The position numbers and the translations under genes are program-made. 64,000 bases of DNA from assembly GCA_028277945.1 (NCBI GenBank), contig JANQFH010000068.1, positions 362,223 through 426,222 of the forward strand. The letters run 5' to 3'. Source of the DNA: Oligoflexia bacterium. Its GTDB lineage: Bacteria > Bdellovibrionota_G > JANQFH01. Shown here piece by piece: positions 15,897 through 25,007 of the stretch (the stretch's first letter is position 1; every line of letters begins with the position of its first letter). The notes beneath the pieces were generated by a model, which saw only the letters and a program-made list of their open reading frames with translations, was not told where the DNA came from and did no database searches.

Positions 15897-17200
15897 GCGT
15901 CCATTAGGAAGTCATGTACCGTCAAACCTTTTATATGATCTGTTTCAAACGATGACTGTGAAACAACCGTTAGATACTTGTTGGGGAAAGTCTTCGAAAA
16001 CCAGGCAAACTCTAAGGGCCCTGTTTTTTCCAACTTCACCTCGACAAGATTCCCTTGCCGATCAACCAAGTCGATCTCGTTCTCTTTAGACTGCCAGTAC
16101 CCAAGTTCTTCGAGATCAAGTTGCCCTTTGATGGCCCGCCGGCGCCACAGTTCTTGGGCAACCAACCATTCCAGTAAGATCGCCCGTGATTTTGCTGGCA
16201 GAGATTTAAATTCGTGGATCATTCTAGGCTGTTCTGGGTGAAAGGCGATCGCTCCAGCTAAATTTACAAAGTGAAACTTGGCCGGTCTGCGCATGATAAT
16301 TCTTGCATTCGACAGATCAATTGCCGGCGAAGCAAACAGGGTCATAAGATCTGCCAGCTGTTCGATATAACCGCTAGCAACAGTGTTATTGGCCAAGCCG
16401 CTTTCGCGTGCGAGCTTAGTAAATCCAACTGGAGTACCGCCAAAACGGTAGATTTGCTCGAGCACAGCGGCTAGATAGCCACGACTACGTCCACTAGTAA
16501 CTACATCACCAAGAATCCAGTCCCGCACGATTTGAATTAAGTATTCAGGAATTCTCTCGAATTGGTAGATGTCATTTAAGCCTAAGGGCGAGCCACCACC
16601 TAAAAGATAAGCGATCCAAGCATCGTCCTGCAATTCTTTTCCGCAGATTTCATAAAAGCTTGAGTAGGATACGGGAAGAAAAATATAGTCGGTTCTTTTT
16701 AAATGGCCCTTGCGTCCGGGAAGCCGCTCGGATCCTCGTCGAAGACTACGTGCGTTGGAACCTGTGGTGATAACCAGAATCTTTTTCAGTTTACCTTGAT
16801 CTGCTGCTCGTTTGAGAATCTTTTCCCAGCCGTTGATTGCTGTTATCTCATCAATGAATAGACGACGAACCTTTGCGTGTTTGGCAAAAGAAGCACTTAA
16901 GGAGGTTATTTGATTAAAAAAATCTTTTTCACTAAGTAGGTCGTCTCCATTAATGTAAAAAGCGGATCCTGCGCCAAACTCTTCGATGGTCCATCGAAGT
17001 TCCAGATCCATCCATGTGCTCTTTCCATATTGTCGTGGACCACGGATAAATAGCATTCCCGGCTGTAACGGCAGCTTCGGTAGGCCAAATGCAAAAGGAA
17101 AGGGAGCCGCCTTACTTTCATACTCAACAATGCGAGGCCACATGTCCTCACGGTCGATCTCGCCACGTGCCAGCAAGGCGTTTATTTGCTCAACGTTCAT
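15887..17200 (-). CDS. AAA family ATPase with DUF4143/nuclease-like C-terminus, second copy
   Basis: 437 residues from ATG 17200, same general family as the gene at 2752 but divergent. Walker A is RGPRQYGKSTW, the Walker B-like segment RLFIDEITAING, and the sensor-like segment TTGSNARSLRRGSERLPGR. Near the C-terminus YWQSKENEIDLVDRQGNLVEVKLEK gives the PD-(D/E)xK nuclease-like pattern. The frame stays open to a possible start at 17389 (500 aa), but the extra residues include a stretch encoding palindromic AACGTT repeats, and a -10-like TATATT sits just before ATG 17200. Convergent 10-nt overlap with inositol phosphate synthase. Cellular role unknown. Confidence 0.8.
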   Translation of the reverse strand: MNVEQINALLARGEIDREDMWPRIVEYESKAAPFPFAFGLPKLPLQPGMLFIRGPRQYGKSTWMDLELRWTIEEFGAGSAFYINGDDLLSEKDFFNQITSLSASFAKHAKVRRLFIDEITAINGWEKILKRAADQGKLKKILVITTGSNARSLRRGSERLPGRKGHLKRTDYIFLPVSYSSFYEICGKELQDDAWIAYLLGGGSPLGLNDIYQFERIPEYLIQIVRDWILGDVVTSGRSRGYLAAVLEQIYRFGGTPVGFTKLARESGLANNTVASGYIEQLADLMTLFASPAIDLSNARIIMRRPAKFHFVNLAGAIAFHPEQPRMIHEFKSLPAKSRAILLEWLVAQELWRRRAIKGQLDLEELGYWQSKENEIDLVDRQGNLVEVKLEKTGPLEFAWFSKTFPNKYLTVVSQSSFETDHIKGLTVHDFLMDAQS

Positions 17201-17236
17201 AACGTTCAATATATCAACGTTCTGAACGTTGAACAA
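17191..17236 (-). promoter_or_regulatory. Near-leaderless promoter with tandem AACGTT palindromes before the second DUF4143 ATPase
   Basis: Two related units, CAACGTTCATAACGTTC (17191-17207) and CAACGTTCTGAACGTTG (17215-17231, a near-perfect palindrome), lie 24 bp apart, giving four AACGTT hexamers. On the minus strand TATATT (17213-17208) is a plausible -10 and TTGTTC (17236-17231) a weak -35 with 17-nt spacing; +1 would fall at about 17201, one base before the ATG. One palindrome fills the -35/-10 spacer and the other covers +1, as expected for a repressor operator. Confidence 0.5.
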
Positions 17237-17401
17237 CCCACTATCGATAACATCTAGGTACGCAAAATCTTCCGAATTCTGGGCAGAAAGGTCCCTATCT
17301 ACCGAAAGTCGAATAGCGTAGCATTCCTTACTCTCTAGTAATAACAAATAGTTAGATAGTTTCTGCAGTCGGTATGGATCTTGCTCCACATATTAAGGAG
17401 C

Positions 17402-17959
17402 ATGCAGGGTACACAGGTAAGCATAACCAAGATCATCACTCTCGTCGCTTTTGTCATGGTGGCTCTACCCAATTCTGGGGCTACCTTTGAGCTGGTGCCA
17501 GAGACAAACTTCTTTTCTGCCTACAGACCTGCGGCTCCGGTACTGAGCTTTGGCGAGACTTTGCCTCAGGCTAAATCCCAGTGGGCTGCCCTCAGCTATG
17601 CGGTCTTTCCTGGCTATTTTATTCCAGCGGCCTTTGGCCACGCTTATGCCGAAGACTATGTGCAAGCTACGGTGATCTCCACTAGCCGCCTTGCTGGTAG
17701 GATCATGTGGTTTCACGCCTTCTTTGATAACTTGCTTGTTGAGGACAGGGATGGCGCGATGGAATCAACCCAAGATCGCCTGTTCTTTTTTGCCGGTCTA
17801 GCACTGGACATCGGTGGCTACATTTACGACATTTTGCATTCGCCTGTTGCTGTTGCCAAACACAACAAACAGCCTAGCTTGATGAAAGTAGCACAGGTCA
17901 GACCCTTTCTTGATCTCATTGGCGACACTCCCTGCTGCGGCATCCAACTACGTTTCTAG
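17402..17959 (+). CDS. Secreted or membrane-associated hypothetical protein
   Basis: 185 residues from ATG 17402, which has AAGGAG five nt upstream; an alternative in-frame start at 17381 lies before that site. The N-terminus (IITLVAFVMVALPNSGAT) looks like a Sec signal or single anchor. A later segment, WAALSYAVFPGYFIPAAFGHAY, has the proline/glycine character of integral outer- or inner-membrane proteins of unknown function, but I cannot assign a family. Divergent from the ATPase at 15887-17200. The following 196 nt to 18155 hold no gene that I can support. Confidence 0.6.
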   Translation: MQGTQVSITKIITLVAFVMVALPNSGATFELVPETNFFSAYRPAAPVLSFGETLPQAKSQWAALSYAVFPGYFIPAAFGHAYAEDYVQATVISTSRLAGRIMWFHAFFDNLLVEDRDGAMESTQDRLFFFAGLALDIGGYIYDILHSPVAVAKHNKQPSLMKVAQVRPFLDLIGDTPCCGIQLRF

Positions 17960-18155
17960 TATCCTGTCCACAAGCATTCTGGAAAAGTTAAAGGCAATTG
18001 TTTTGCTTTTGCTACACACGCCTATGTTAGCGATGGCACGACAACCCTCGAGAAATGGCTCGTCGGCCTCCGGCCTCCTGCGCTTTATTTTCTCTCAGAT
18101 TGCCCTGCCATCTCTATAGTAGAGCCTGTCCAGCAGAAATTAGAAACTATTCCAT

Positions 18156-18881
18156 TTAGCGGTTTCTCGGGAAGAAGAAAAAGGTCTGCAAGACGCATAT
18201 GGTGTAGCCGACGAGCACCTTGAGCAGCGAGGTCTTGGAGTCTCCTGAAGGTCGCTGTTCGTAGATGACCGGCAGCTCAACGATGCGCGGTTTAAAGAAT
18301 CGAGCATTGAAGATCAGTCGAATGAAGTAGTCGCCATAGCCAACGAATATGGCGCTGTGGTTCAGCCGTTCGTACAGACTACGTCGAATACCAAGAAAAC
18401 CACTTAGATTGTCATGAATGCGGGTGCGCAGGACAAAGCGTACGAGCATATTGAATAGAAAACTTCCGGCGTAACGAATTAATCCTGTGCGCATGGCGCC
18501 ACCAACGATATAACGCGAGCCAATGACGAGATCATAGTGCGGGGCCAATGCCACAAAAATCGGTAAGTATCGCGGGTGATGGTTGAAGTCCGAATCCATG
18601 ATAATGAAAAACTCATACTCTGCTTGCTGTATTCCGGCGTGGATGGCATCAGCAAGGCCGTCACTCTGCTGACGACGATGTAGGCGCACAGCACTCTGTT
18701 GTTGCCTGCTTATGTACGCCTCGACCGCCTTGGCCGTGCCATCAGTGGGACTGTCGTCGACAACGATGATTTCATAGGCTTCTAAAATGGGTGAGCTCTG
18801 CAGTGCTTGCTCGATGGCCTCAAGCAGTGCATGGATATGGCCCTCTTCTTCATAGGTTGGCAGGATGAGGGAGGCTCTCAT
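18156..18881 (-). CDS. Family 2 glycosyltransferase (polyprenyl-phosphate sugar synthase type)
   Basis: 241 residues with a GT-A fold signature: SLILPTYEEEGHI at the start, VVDDSPTDGTAKAVEAY, then IMDSDFNHHPRYLP containing the DxD metal site (about residue 96). This pattern is typical of dolichol/undecaprenyl-phosphate mannosyl- or glucosyltransferases (DPM1-like), which load sugars onto a lipid carrier for membrane GT39/GT-C enzymes such as the one at 20020-21531. There is no long C-terminal membrane domain, only a hydrophobic final segment. Last gene of the minus-strand series mutS2-otsB-GT39-aminotransferase-GT2. Confidence 0.88.
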   Translation of the reverse strand: MRASLILPTYEEEGHIHALLEAIEQALQSSPILEAYEIIVVDDSPTDGTAKAVEAYISRQQQSAVRLHRRQQSDGLADAIHAGIQQAEYEFFIIMDSDFNHHPRYLPIFVALAPHYDLVIGSRYIVGGAMRTGLIRYAGSFLFNMLVRFVLRTRIHDNLSGFLGIRRSLYERLNHSAIFVGYGDYFIRLIFNARFFKPRIVELPVIYEQRPSGDSKTSLLKVLVGYTICVLQTFFFFPRNR

Positions 18882-18897
18882 GGTTCACCCAATCGTC

Positions 18898-20010
18898 CTA
18901 GGGGCCTAGTACCTTTTTTATGCTGTCAACTATGTAGTTGACGTCTGCTTCGAGCAGTTTGCTTGACGATGGCAAGTTTAACCCACGTTTTGAGAGGTCT
19001 TCTGCTACCGGAGCGGCGTTTCGGTCTGCATCCATATAGGGCAGCTGATTGAGTGGGACAAAGAAGGGGCGTGTATCAATACCGAGCTTGTTTAGCTTGT
19101 CGCAGAATTTTTCTCGAGAGATCCGTTTCACCACGTTCTCTTTTAGCAGTGGCGAGTATAACCAACATACGGGTTTGGCCCACTCCTCAGCAGGTGGCAG
19201 GTCAAATGCCTCGAGTTTATGCAGCTGTTTTGCATACCAGCTGGCAATAGTCGACTTCTTTGTTAACAGGCGTGACAGTTTTTCTAGTTGTGCCATACCA
19301 ATGGCGGCCTGCAGGTTCGTCATGCGGTAGTTGTAGCCTAGAGCCTTGTGGTAGTAGCGTCGCTGTGGATCCATATGGTGATCTCGTAGCAGGCGTGTCT
19401 TTGCTAACAGCGCATCCTCGTCAAACAGCAACATGCCGCCCTCGCCCGTGGTCATGATCTTATTGCCATAAAAGCTAAATACCGACACGTCACCAAAACC
19501 ACCTACCACCTTGCCACGATAGCGGGCGCCGTGAGCCTCGGCACAGTCCTCGATGACCCGTAAGCCGTGTTCCTTGGCCAAAGCGAGTAGGGGTTCCATA
19601 GGTGCAGGATGGCCATAGAGATGCACGACAAGCATCGCCTTAGTCTTTGCCGTGACTTTGCGAGCTGCTTGCTGTGGATCCATATTCCAGTGTTTTGGAT
19701 CAGCGTCGACAAAAACTGGTTTCGCACCAACATAGAGAACGGTGTTGGCACAGGCGACGAAACTCAGGGCTGGTACCAGCACCTCGTCTCCTGGGCCGAT
19801 ATCAAGTCCGAGGAGCGCCAGGTGCAGGGCAGCCGTACCACTGGAGGTGCTGACAGCATGTTTTCGCTCTACCCTGCTGGCAAAACCCGATTCAAAACTA
19901 GCGATGTAGGAGCCGAGAGAAGAGATCCAGTTGCTGCGTATACAGTCGACAACGTTTTTTTCTTCCTCAGCGCCGACATCGGGTTCTGCAACGGGATAGC
20001 GAATCAACAA
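18898..20010 (-). CDS. DegT/DnrJ/EryC1/StrS sugar aminotransferase (perosamine synthase-like)
   Basis: PLP-dependent enzyme, 370 residues, making amino sugars from keto sugars. Visible: STSSGTAALHLALLGL (cofactor phosphate binding), VDADPKHWNM, VIEDCAEAHGARYRGK (Asp contacting the PLP ring) and FSFYGNKIMTTGEGG with the Schiff-base Lys184. The FSFYGNK form is common in GDP-perosamine synthases, whose substrate is the product of Gmd; a gmd gene is present at 39576-40565, so that specificity is plausible but unproven. It starts with TTG (20010, or the next codon), preceded by AAAGGAG. Sixteen nt separate it from the GT2 gene. Confidence 0.88.
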   Translation of the reverse strand: MLIRYPVAEPDVGAEEEKNVVDCIRSNWISSLGSYIASFESGFASRVERKHAVSTSSGTAALHLALLGLDIGPGDEVLVPALSFVACANTVLYVGAKPVFVDADPKHWNMDPQQAARKVTAKTKAMLVVHLYGHPAPMEPLLALAKEHGLRVIEDCAEAHGARYRGKVVGGFGDVSVFSFYGNKIMTTGEGGMLLFDEDALLAKTRLLRDHHMDPQRRYYHKALGYNYRMTNLQAAIGMAQLEKLSRLLTKKSTIASWYAKQLHKLEAFDLPPAEEWAKPVCWLYSPLLKENVVKRISREKFCDKLNKLGIDTRPFFVPLNQLPYMDADRNAAPVAEDLSKRGLNLPSSSKLLEADVNYIVDSIKKVLGP

Positions 20011-20019
20011 CTCTCTCCT

Positions 20020-21531
20020 TTAACGGGCGCGTTGCCATAGGCTTAGCCGACCCGCTCTCGAGCCGAGATTATCAAATGTACCTAAGAGGTTATAGTCTTT
20101 TATCGTGCCAATGGTGGTCAATACAAAGTCACGCTGCTCGGCCGACGTAGGGTCAAAGACTACCAGGGCTGGCGCCTCACACGCCTTTGGATCACAGTAG
20201 TGGATGCCACTGTAGTGGTGCAGGATAGTCACCAGAGAGCCGTGAGACAAGAACAAATCCTGCGATTTGTCAGCCACAGCGGCCATGCTCCTACCAACAC
20301 GCTCGATACCGGCAAAGGTGTGCGAATACCGCAGCGTCTCCGTATACGTACCAGAGAACTGCCGCGGCCGACCTGTGAGTGCCCTAGCTCCCTGTAGATA
20401 GAGATCGAGCAGGGGAGAGCTGCTGTTGACAATGAGCAAAAACACCGCAATCGGCAGCCACGAGCTCCAGGTGCGTTCAGACAGCAGCTGTTGCACCCTG
20501 TTAGTGAGAAAGGCGGCAATATAGATCAGCAGCGGGATGATGGGCACTAGATATCTTGCCCGCCGGTAGTGCATCATGAAGACCACCAAGACAAGCAGAC
20601 CAACGATGGCGACGCTAGTGAGAAAGGGTGCATCTTGAAACTGCTTAAATGCCTTGTGGCGTTTTTGAATCAGGAGAATGGCAAAGAAGAGCAACGGTAC
20701 CATTAGTAGTGTCGGTCCTATTGCTGGCAAAAGCTCTTTAAAGAGAAAAAACGTCCTGGTTACATTTGGTTTGGTATGTTCGGCGGTAGCTACCAAGACA
20801 TCACGGATTGACAGTAGATCAGCAACCAGAATCTCCGCATGGACAAACCAACCACATAAAAACCAGAGGCCAACAAAGCTTAACGAGAGCAAGGCCAATA
20901 GCACGCTGGCATATACCCGTTTACGGACTAGCAGTAGCCAGGCACATAATGGCAGGGTGTAGAACCCTGCAGTGTACTTGCAACAGGTGGCTAAGCCTAA
21001 AAAGATGCCGCTCCAGATCAATGGCTGTAGGGACCGCTGATCGCCCTTTTTGGATAGTTCCTTTTCGTGCTTGTGGAAGTAATAGAATCCGGCGAAGCAA
21101 AAGGTCAGCAACAACACCTCAACGTAAAGGCTGTGGGCGTGGACTAAAAAAAGCGACTGCGTGGCCAGCAGGAGCGCAAACAAAAAGGCGTAACTTCTTG
21201 AAAACGCCTCTTTAAGAAAAAGAAAAAACAACAGGAGTAGCAGAACTGACATGAAGCTAGTCAGAGCGCGTGCAACGAGCAAATGGTTGTCAAAGGGAGC
21301 GATGGTGACTGCAGTCAGATAACGCGCCAGGGGTGGGTGGCGAAAGGAGAGTGTGCCAGGAGGCGGGCCTTGCGATCGGTAGGGCAGACCTGTCTCTAAG
21401 GTGTTACGCGACACCTCGAGGTAAAAGGCTTCGTCGTATTTGGGAACCGAACCATAGAAGCCAAGAGGAACTTGCAAGAGCAACGTCAGCAGAGAGATCG
21501 TCGCAACACAAACCAAGTCTCTCTTTTGCAT
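20020..21531 (-). CDS. Membrane glycosyltransferase, GT39/ArnT-like (GT-C fold)
   Basis: 503 residues with about ten to twelve transmembrane helices. The first periplasmic loop has the family signature YDEAFYLEVSRN followed by HPPLARYLTA. Such enzymes move a sugar from a polyprenyl phosphate to a lipid, glycan or protein on the periplasmic side of the inner membrane. The soluble C-terminal part (after about residue 390) has Cys and aromatic residues and no clear domain. It lies 9 nt upstream of the aminotransferase and near the GT2 gene, a likely supplier of its lipid-linked donor. Acceptor unknown. Confidence 0.85.
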   Translation of the reverse strand: MQKRDLVCVATISLLTLLLQVPLGFYGSVPKYDEAFYLEVSRNTLETGLPYRSQGPPPGTLSFRHPPLARYLTAVTIAPFDNHLLVARALTSFMSVLLLLLFFLFLKEAFSRSYAFLFALLLATQSLFLVHAHSLYVEVLLLTFCFAGFYYFHKHEKELSKKGDQRSLQPLIWSGIFLGLATCCKYTAGFYTLPLCAWLLLVRKRVYASVLLALLSLSFVGLWFLCGWFVHAEILVADLLSIRDVLVATAEHTKPNVTRTFFLFKELLPAIGPTLLMVPLLFFAILLIQKRHKAFKQFQDAPFLTSVAIVGLLVLVVFMMHYRRARYLVPIIPLLIYIAAFLTNRVQQLLSERTWSSWLPIAVFLLIVNSSSPLLDLYLQGARALTGRPRQFSGTYTETLRYSHTFAGIERVGRSMAAVADKSQDLFLSHGSLVTILHHYSGIHYCDPKACEAPALVVFDPTSAEQRDFVLTTIGTIKDYNLLGTFDNLGSRAGRLSLWQRAR

Positions 21532-21579
21532 AGCCGCATTTTAACCCTTGGGCTGGAAAGTTCCAATAAAAATAATTAG

Positions 21580-22371
21580 TTATTTAACTGTAACGATTGT
21601 CTGGAGCCACTCGAGCAGCTGCTTAACCTCAGTCTGATCCTTAATCCAATAGGTTGCATGTGTTGTCTGGCTGTGGCCGACTTTGATACCCATGCCCTGG
21701 TGCTGAATCGCCTCAAAGCCATCCTCATCGGTTGTGTCATCACCGATGAAGATTGGCAGGGCATCGCGCGCTCTGGCGACATCGATAAGGTAACGCACTG
21801 GGATACCCTTATGTAGATCTTTTGGGCGAAACTCCAATACTTCACTGCCAGTGATAAAGTGAAAGTCGTTCTCTGGATTGAGAGGCGGTGCTAGCTTACG
21901 AAAGAGCTCTTTGGCTTCTGTTGCAGCGGCCCTTGATGCCATGCGATAGTGCATAGCAACACTGTAGGGTTTGTTTTCTACTAAAACACCGTCGCCTAAG
22001 TGTTTTACCTCAGCGCGCAAGCGCTTATAGATATTCGTGACAGTCTCCTGAATCTTCCAGATGTTACCAAACCAGATACATCGTTGGTTGAATAGCTGCA
22101 TGCGGATGCCGTGATCGGCTGCGTAAATTACTCCCTCTAGGGGACAGAGCCGGCGTAAATCTTCCATAGAACGTCCCGAGATAATAGCGACTTCGATATC
22201 AGGGTGCTCTGCCAGTAACTGTACGAGATGACGATTGGCCTGCGGCAACTTGGCTGTGTTCGGCTTTGAGCTCAACGGCGCTAAGGTGCCATCAAAATCG
22301 ATCATCAGTTGCAGTCTGTTGGATCCTTTGAGTTTGTCAGCGAGGATTTTCCTATTCAGTTCTTGTCTCAT
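21580..22371 (-). CDS. otsB: Trehalose-6-phosphate phosphatase
   Basis: HAD-superfamily phosphatase, 263 residues, that removes phosphate from trehalose-6-phosphate to give trehalose, an osmoprotectant. Motif I MIDFDGTLAP (nucleophile in DFDGT, about residues 24-28), motif II IISGRS, and motif IV FIGDDTTDEDGFEAI are all intact; HLGDGVLVENKPYSVAMHYR matches the OtsB cap region. No otsA (synthase) is in the window. It lies 12 nt after mutS2 and 48 nt before the GT39 gene, in the same minus-strand series. Confidence 0.92.
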   Translation of the reverse strand: MRQELNRKILADKLKGSNRLQLMIDFDGTLAPLSSKPNTAKLPQANRHLVQLLAEHPDIEVAIISGRSMEDLRRLCPLEGVIYAADHGIRMQLFNQRCIWFGNIWKIQETVTNIYKRLRAEVKHLGDGVLVENKPYSVAMHYRMASRAAATEAKELFRKLAPPLNPENDFHFITGSEVLEFRPKDLHKGIPVRYLIDVARARDALPIFIGDDTTDEDGFEAIQHQGMGIKVGHSQTTHATYWIKDQTEVKQLLEWLQTIVTVK

Positions 22372-22383
22372 ATCAACCAGTGG

Positions 22384-24756
22384 TCAGCGACTCAAAAGAA
22401 TTACGGTTACGCCACTGCCTCCCTCACCCTCTCTTCCAGATCTAAAGTGCAGGGGATAGGGAGAGTCGCCAAGATAATCACGTAAGCCAGTTTTTAAGCG
22501 GTTGCTACCGTGCCCGTGAATGACAATGAGGTTGTCAGGTCCATGCAACGTAGATCGATCAAGAAACTTTTCCAGTATAACTAGAGCGTCTTCCAACGAA
22601 CGACCGCGTAGGTCTATTGTATTTTCATGGCTCTGTTGGGTAAGCGGGACCTCTACTACTTCGTCGGTGGCTGCCTTCTTTCTATATTCCTTCATCTGAG
22701 CTTGTTTTGGCTGGGGTTCAGCCGCTACTTCAACTTCGTCTTGATGCAGCTGCATACGTACCGATCCTATAGTAGCTTCCAGTATGCCTTGGCGGTTCAC
22801 ACCTCTACTGACAACACCCAGCTGCTCTGTCTCAAGGAGTCTTACATGGTCCCCTACCTTAGGAGGCTTTGACTCTGTTGCAGGTATTATCTTCTCTACG
22901 GACTCCACCGCCTTTTTGGCAACGCCATCAATCGTACGTTTTAGCCCCAGAGACTTTTCTCGCCTCAGGCTTGGCAGGATCTCCCGTAGCCGTCGCCGTG
23001 CCTCGGCTAGGTCTTTTTTGAACTGAGTGTATTCACTCGATAGTTCTGCTGCCGATTTCTCCTCTAGGCTTGCTAGATTGCGACGAAGATCTTTTTCAAG
23101 CGTCGCTAGTTGTTGCTGCTTTTTGTCGAGCTCCTGCTGTTTGTTTTCCCAGATCCGTTTCTCGTCTTCTATGGCATTGAGATCTTGTTGGGCAGAACCA
23201 AGTAACTCGCCAGCACGGTCAATGATCTTGGCATCAATGCCACTTAACCTAGCTACCTCGATTGCGTGACTACTCCCAGAGACACCGTGAATAAGGCGGT
23301 AGGTCGGACTGCCCTTGCTACTATCGGTTTCCATGCTTGCATTTTTAAAGCCTTGGTTGCTCAGTGCCAATCGTTTTAGGTTCGGATAGTGAGTCGTGAC
23401 CACGGTCTTTACCTTTTTACGCACCAGCGTCTCCAATAATGCCTGGGCCAAAGCAGAGCCTTCCAAGGCGTTGGTACCAGTGACCACCTCATCCAGTAAA
23501 ACGAGCGAAGCGGAAGTTGCGTGCTTGGTAATATCAGCCAATGCTTGCAGGTGTGCACTAAAGGTAGACAGGCCACTCTCCAACGACTGTTTGTCGCCAA
23601 TATCAACGAGGAGCTTATCGCAGCAGGGTAGGCATGAGCCTTCGGCAACCGCCGGAAGAATACCGTTTGCAGCAAGGAGGGTGTTCAGGCCGATGGTTTT
23701 TAGCGTTACTGTCTTACCGCCGGCATTGGGGCCGGAAATTACCAGGCAGTAACAGTCTTTTGGGATGAGTATGTCGCTAGCAACGACTCGCTGTCCCAAC
23801 AAACAGAGTAATGGATGGCGTGCTTTCCTTAGAATGTAATCTTGATTTTTGTCCGTTAGTTCAGGCATGCTGCCTTTTAACGTCATGGAAAGCTTCGCTT
23901 TGGCAACAAGTAGGTCTAAGTCGCTCACTACTTCCATGTTTTTGATAATATCGTCGTCATAGCTTCTCAAAACATCGCTACAGTGTTTTAAAATATTCTC
24001 GACCTCTTGTCGCTCCTCCTGGCATAGAACTTTAAAGTCATTGTTTGCTTGCACGACCTCTTCTGGTTCAATAAAGTAAGTCTGTCCTGTATTCGAGGCT
24101 CCGTGGATGATGCCACGAAACTTGCCTTTCATGTTGGCTTTCATGGGCAAGACCAGTCGGTCTTCACGGATGGTGATGTAGTCGTCCTGAAAGTACTCCT
24201 CTGGAAAGCGCCTTTTCAGTAGGGATGTGAGCTTTTCATGAATCATGCGATTGAGTTCATCAAGGCGGCTACGGAGGTCCTGCAGGACTGGAGTGGCGTC
24301 ATCGCGAATCATGCCACGTGCATCGAAGACACCCCGAAACGTTGTCAGCAACTCATCCAACGGGCGAAAACGTGTGATAATCTGGGCCAAGACGGAGCCG
24401 TGTTTTAACGTTTTGTCGAAGGAGCCAACAAGATAGTCAGCACTGTTGAGCGTGACATAGACTTCGTACAAGGTTTGACGGTCTAGGTGGCCGCCTTTTT
24501 TGATTTGTTGTAATAGTTCAACTATGTCGGCAATGTCGTTGAAATTGGGTTGCCAACTTTTGTCATACAGAAGTTTAGTAGCTTCTAAGGTCTGTTGTAG
24601 CGAGCTACGGCTACGAGAAATGTCAGTGGGTTTTGTGATCGCCAGTGCTTTTCTCTTGCCCATGGGCGTGGTACTGGATTGAGCCAGCACGCCCAGGAGT
24701 TTAGACCATTCAAGCATAGTCGCGGTGGAGTCTTTGTGGGTTTCAGCCGGTAGCAT
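22384..24756 (-). CDS. mutS2: Endonuclease MutS2 (MutS-like ATPase with Smr domain)
   Basis: 790 residues. MutS2 proteins act on branched DNA or, in some bacteria, on collided ribosomes; they lack the mismatch-reading domain of MutS. Visible: helical clamp region, ATPase with Walker A ISGPNAGGKTVTLKTIG, ABC-type LVDIGDKQSLESGLSTFSAHL and Walker B SLVLLDEVVTGTN, a long coiled coil (about residues 505-620, ENKQQELDKKQQQL), a KOW-like part, and a C-terminal Smr nuclease domain with TIDLRGRSLEDAL and VIHGHGSNRLKTGLRDYL. ATG 24756 has AAGG upstream; an ATG 13 codons in is also possible. First gene of the minus-strand series. Confidence 0.95.
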   Translation of the reverse strand: MLPAETHKDSTATMLEWSKLLGVLAQSSTTPMGKRKALAITKPTDISRSRSSLQQTLEATKLLYDKSWQPNFNDIADIVELLQQIKKGGHLDRQTLYEVYVTLNSADYLVGSFDKTLKHGSVLAQIITRFRPLDELLTTFRGVFDARGMIRDDATPVLQDLRSRLDELNRMIHEKLTSLLKRRFPEEYFQDDYITIREDRLVLPMKANMKGKFRGIIHGASNTGQTYFIEPEEVVQANNDFKVLCQEERQEVENILKHCSDVLRSYDDDIIKNMEVVSDLDLLVAKAKLSMTLKGSMPELTDKNQDYILRKARHPLLCLLGQRVVASDILIPKDCYCLVISGPNAGGKTVTLKTIGLNTLLAANGILPAVAEGSCLPCCDKLLVDIGDKQSLESGLSTFSAHLQALADITKHATSASLVLLDEVVTGTNALEGSALAQALLETLVRKKVKTVVTTHYPNLKRLALSNQGFKNASMETDSSKGSPTYRLIHGVSGSSHAIEVARLSGIDAKIIDRAGELLGSAQQDLNAIEDEKRIWENKQQELDKKQQQLATLEKDLRRNLASLEEKSAAELSSEYTQFKKDLAEARRRLREILPSLRREKSLGLKRTIDGVAKKAVESVEKIIPATESKPPKVGDHVRLLETEQLGVVSRGVNRQGILEATIGSVRMQLHQDEVEVAAEPQPKQAQMKEYRKKAATDEVVEVPLTQQSHENTIDLRGRSLEDALVILEKFLDRSTLHGPDNLIVIHGHGSNRLKTGLRDYLGDSPYPLHFRSGREGEGGSGVTVILLSR

Positions 24757-24856
24757 GTGGCTCAGCCTTAAAATTTTTCGTTGGTTGTAAAAAAGTCACT
24801 CTGGAAATCCGCCTACTTCTATAAAAACATCATAATTTCAATAGTTTATATTTGGC

Positions 24857-24982
24857 ATGGAACATGCGTTGAACGGTTTGGTGATGAAGAGGGCTTTGCT
24901 TACTTACATGAATAGTGTGTTGGAGCTGATTGCCTTGTTGGTACTGTTGCTGTCGATTGTCTATCTGATTGTCTATAGCTAA
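24857..24982 (+). CDS. Candidate small hydrophobic protein, 41 aa
   Basis: An open frame from ATG 24857 to TAA 24980-24982 in the gap between mutS2 and the GGDEF gene, opposite to both. The product is a basic/polar N-terminus followed by one strongly hydrophobic helix (LELIALLVLLLSIVYLIVYS) that reaches the C-terminus; an internal ATG would give 32 residues. No convincing ribosome binding site. It resembles small membrane peptides, including type I toxins, in size and shape only. The rest of the 250-nt gap is AT-rich and shows no other gene. Confidence 0.25.
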   Translation: MEHALNGLVMKRALLTYMNSVLELIALLVLLLSIVYLIVYS

Positions 24983-25007
24983 CAGCTGATTCACAGTGCA
25001 AGACGGT

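Noticed and set aside
17910-18119. Plus-strand frame of 69 codons after the secreted orphan at 17402
   Set aside because: No ribosome binding site, starts inside the preceding gene and looks like random translation of intergenic sequence.
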